Shown here in pieces: positions 33,596-33,744 of a stretch of 33,744 nucleotides of DNA; within the stretch, counting starts at the first letter, position 1, and each line of letters opens with the position of its first letter. A program made the position numbers and the translations under genes. The DNA is from Novosphingobium sp. (GTDB lineage Bacteria; Pseudomonadota; Alphaproteobacteria; Sphingomonadales; Sphingomonadaceae): positions 1-33,744 of the forward strand of contig JAUYQH010000195.1 in NCBI GenBank assembly GCA_030697365.1. The letters run 5' to 3'. The notes beneath the pieces are model-generated. The model had not been told where the DNA came from. It ran no database searches and saw nothing but the letters and a program-made list of their open reading frames with translations.

Positions 33596-33744
33596 TCAAT
33601 TCGCGGCGGCTGTCGAGGCCGGCGCGGTGGGCTGGACGTTGTCGTTGGCGGCAGGCGCGGGTGCGGCAGGGGTGCCGAAGTCCACTGTCGGAGCGGTTGC
33701 GGCGCCCGGATCGGCGCGGAACGGCACCAGCGGCTTGGCCCCGT
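33596..33744 (-). CDS. lemA: LemA family protein, C-terminal fragment at window edge
   Basis: Forty-eight codons plus TGA are visible before the window ends. KPLVPFRADPGAATAPTVDF resembles the conserved C-terminal end of LemA, followed by a low-complexity Ala/Pro tail. The adjacent YgcG-type TPM gene supports the call, because the two families are usual neighbours. LemA is a single-helix membrane protein of unknown function. Most of the gene is outside the window. Confidence 0.6.
   Translation of the reverse strand, partial: GAKPLVPFRADPGAATAPTVDFGTPAAPAPAANDNVQPTAPASTAAAN

Overview
The window is a high-G+C, densely packed chromosomal stretch that looks like a sphingomonad alphaproteobacterium (Sphingomonadales, perhaps the Erythrobacter/Novosphingobium side). 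The reasons are a CckA-type hybrid histidine kinase, a recA promoter with the alphaproteobacterial GTTC-N7-GTTC SOS box, a GGAAC-N17-CGTT (EcfG-type) promoter, a TonB-dependent receptor beside a TPR-sulfotransferase, and protein sequences that read like sphingomonad orthologues. The genus is inferred from memory and no database was consulted. No gene-free gap exceeds 300 bases, and I see no rRNA, tRNA or CRISPR.

Layout. 1-5.8 kb: the 3' part of an S46 dipeptidyl-peptidase, a half-length GDT1/UPF0016 membrane protein, tandem glycine-zipper envelope proteins, a translationally coupled cytochrome b plus molybdopterin oxidoreductase lipoprotein, a CHRD-domain secreted protein behind an EcfG-type promoter, and a DUF808 membrane protein. 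5.8-11.4 kb (minus strand): a TonB-dependent receptor, a TPR-sulfotransferase and rlmN. 11.6-15.4 kb: an outer-membrane beta-barrel protein, a secreted protein of unknown function, greB and a soluble lytic transglycosylase. 15.5-20.1 kb (plus strand): dapA, smpB, a DUF2062 membrane protein and cckA.

20,141-21,855 is a complete insertion sequence of IS1595 type. It has 25-bp imperfect terminal inverted repeats, a perfect 8-bp target duplication (GAAAAAAT), a Zn-ribbon/DDE transposase, and two passenger reading frames on the opposite strand. One passenger is a membrane-anchored protein with beta-helix-like repeats; the other is a 58-residue protein with a strong ribosome binding site. The element sits between cckA and recA, its terminus 12 bases from the recA SOS box. 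This is the most distinctive feature of the window.

21.9-30.6 kb: recA, a lipoprotein, a divergent EF-G-like GTPase, a methyltransferase, a lipid-kinase-like protein and alaS. 30.6-33.7 kb (minus strand): a tight operon lemA (partial), two TPM-domain proteins, a NUDIX hydrolase and an SDR oxidoreductase, ending at a pair of inverted REP-like palindromes. Many junctions are 1-4 base stop/start overlaps (rlmN/TPR-sulfotransferase, greB/secreted protein, cytochrome b/molybdo-enzyme, DUF2062/cckA, TPM/TPM, TPM/NUDIX), so translational coupling is a recurrent theme.
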